A stretch of 24,285 nucleotides of DNA from the NCBI GenBank assembly GCA_002707765.1, contig PANV01000042.1, positions 16,558-40,842 on the forward strand. The letters run 5' to 3'. Source of the stretch: Fidelibacterota bacterium (lineage in GTDB: Bacteria; Fidelibacterota; Marinisomatia; SCGC-AAA003-L08; D37C17). This document shows positions 24,080 through 24,285 of the stretch, in pieces. The position numbers and the translations under genes were made by a program. The number at the start of each line of letters is the position of its first letter. Positions within the stretch are counted from its first letter, which is position 1. The notes under the pieces are model-generated. The model was not told the origin of the DNA. It saw only the letters and a program-made list of their open reading frames with translations, and searched no databases.

Positions 24080-24285
24080 ATGAAAATTGAAGATATAAAA
24101 GAAAGATTGACTTTAAATTTTAAAAATGATAAGGTTGAAGTATTCGATACTCGTGGTACCGGCGATCATTTTAGTCTAGTTGTTATTTCTGATAAATTTA
24201 TAGATGTTTCATTAGTTGAAAGACATAGAATGATTTATGCAATTTTTGAAGATAAAATAGTTACTGAAATTCATGCCCTTCAAAT
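24080..24285 (+). CDS. BolA-family protein, 5' part
   Basis: The first 68 complete codons run to the window edge. The protein begins M-K-I-E-D-I-K-E-R-L and has D-T-R-G-T-G-D-H-F-S-L-V-V-I-S, V-E-R-H-R-M-I-Y and I-V-T-E-I-H-A-L-Q, the ordered motifs of BolA proteins (alpha-beta KH-like fold). BolA proteins work with monothiol glutaredoxins in iron-sulfur cluster handling. R-G-T-G-D-H-F in place of the S-G-G-C-G of E. coli BolA, which has a cysteine here, suggests the IbaG-like or a related subgroup without that cysteine. Only a few residues appear to be missing. A glutaredoxin gene could follow outside the window. Confidence 0.85.
   Translation, partial: MKIEDIKERLTLNFKNDKVEVFDTRGTGDHFSLVVISDKFIDVSLVERHRMIYAIFEDKIVTEIHALQ

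Noticed and set aside
1..24285. tRNA, rRNA, CRISPR array, insertion sequence or attachment site
   Set aside because: No cloverleaf, regularly spaced repeats, transposase or terminal repeat pair was seen on reading both strands by eye.

Overview
The window is a very AT-rich (visibly around 70% A+T), gene-dense stretch of a bacterial chromosome with no tRNA, rRNA, insertion sequence, prophage structural gene or CRISPR array that I can see. Most start codons lack a clear Shine-Dalgarno sequence, and TGA is used as a stop. The citrate synthase resembles the Bacteroidetes type, and a GldA/GldF/GldG ABC transporter with a DUF4340 partner is present. Together with a B12-dependent split ribonucleotide reductase and a BolA-like protein, this points to a marine bacterium of the Fibrobacteres-Chlorobi-Bacteroidetes supergroup, possibly Marinimicrobia/SAR406 or a close relative. 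That assignment is an inference from gene content, not proven.

Layout. 1-1216 (+): the 3' end of a type III pantothenate kinase and an overlapping EamA/DMT exporter. 1199-4009 (-): citrate synthase, thymidylate synthase, dihydrofolate reductase and a small membrane ORF, joined by overlapping stop/start codons. 4010-4308: a 299-base divergent control region whose right half forms a series of hairpins ahead of the ribonucleotide reductase. 4309-7547 (+): class II ribonucleotide reductase as two genes, nrdJa (catalytic) and nrdJb (TSCPD domain plus zinc ribbon). The nrdJb frame is broken at a 12-A run just before the zinc ribbon. 7552-13746 (-): carA, carB, a D-2-hydroxyacid dehydrogenase and prolyl iminopeptidase. 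A terminator-like hairpin inside a 20-codon leader ORF lies directly in front of carA. 13849-16157 (-): peptide deformylase, then a PD-(D/E)XK nuclease and a DnaQ-like exonuclease. A perfect 13-bp inverted repeat ends 2 bases from the nuclease start codon. 16240-16740 (+): a single-domain asparaginase-like protein. 16771-24000 (-): TPR protein, YaaA, GldA, GldF, GldG, DUF4340 protein, DUF2628 protein and a small membrane ORF in one closely packed run. 24080-end (+): the start of a BolA-family gene.

How it fits together. Much of the left and centre concerns DNA precursor supply: ribonucleotide reductase makes deoxynucleotides, thymidylate synthase and dihydrofolate reductase make dTMP and recycle folate, and carbamoyl-phosphate synthase feeds pyrimidine (and arginine) synthesis. 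The right half is membrane/envelope oriented, with a GldFG-type ABC system and a large secreted or membrane-anchored TPR protein.

The points most worth checking are the A12 frame break in nrdJb, the structured nrdJ leader, the attenuator-like arrangement before carA, and the inverted repeat at the nuclease pair. I did not find a clearly new multi-gene system; the nearest candidate is the two-gene nuclease cassette behind its own palindrome.
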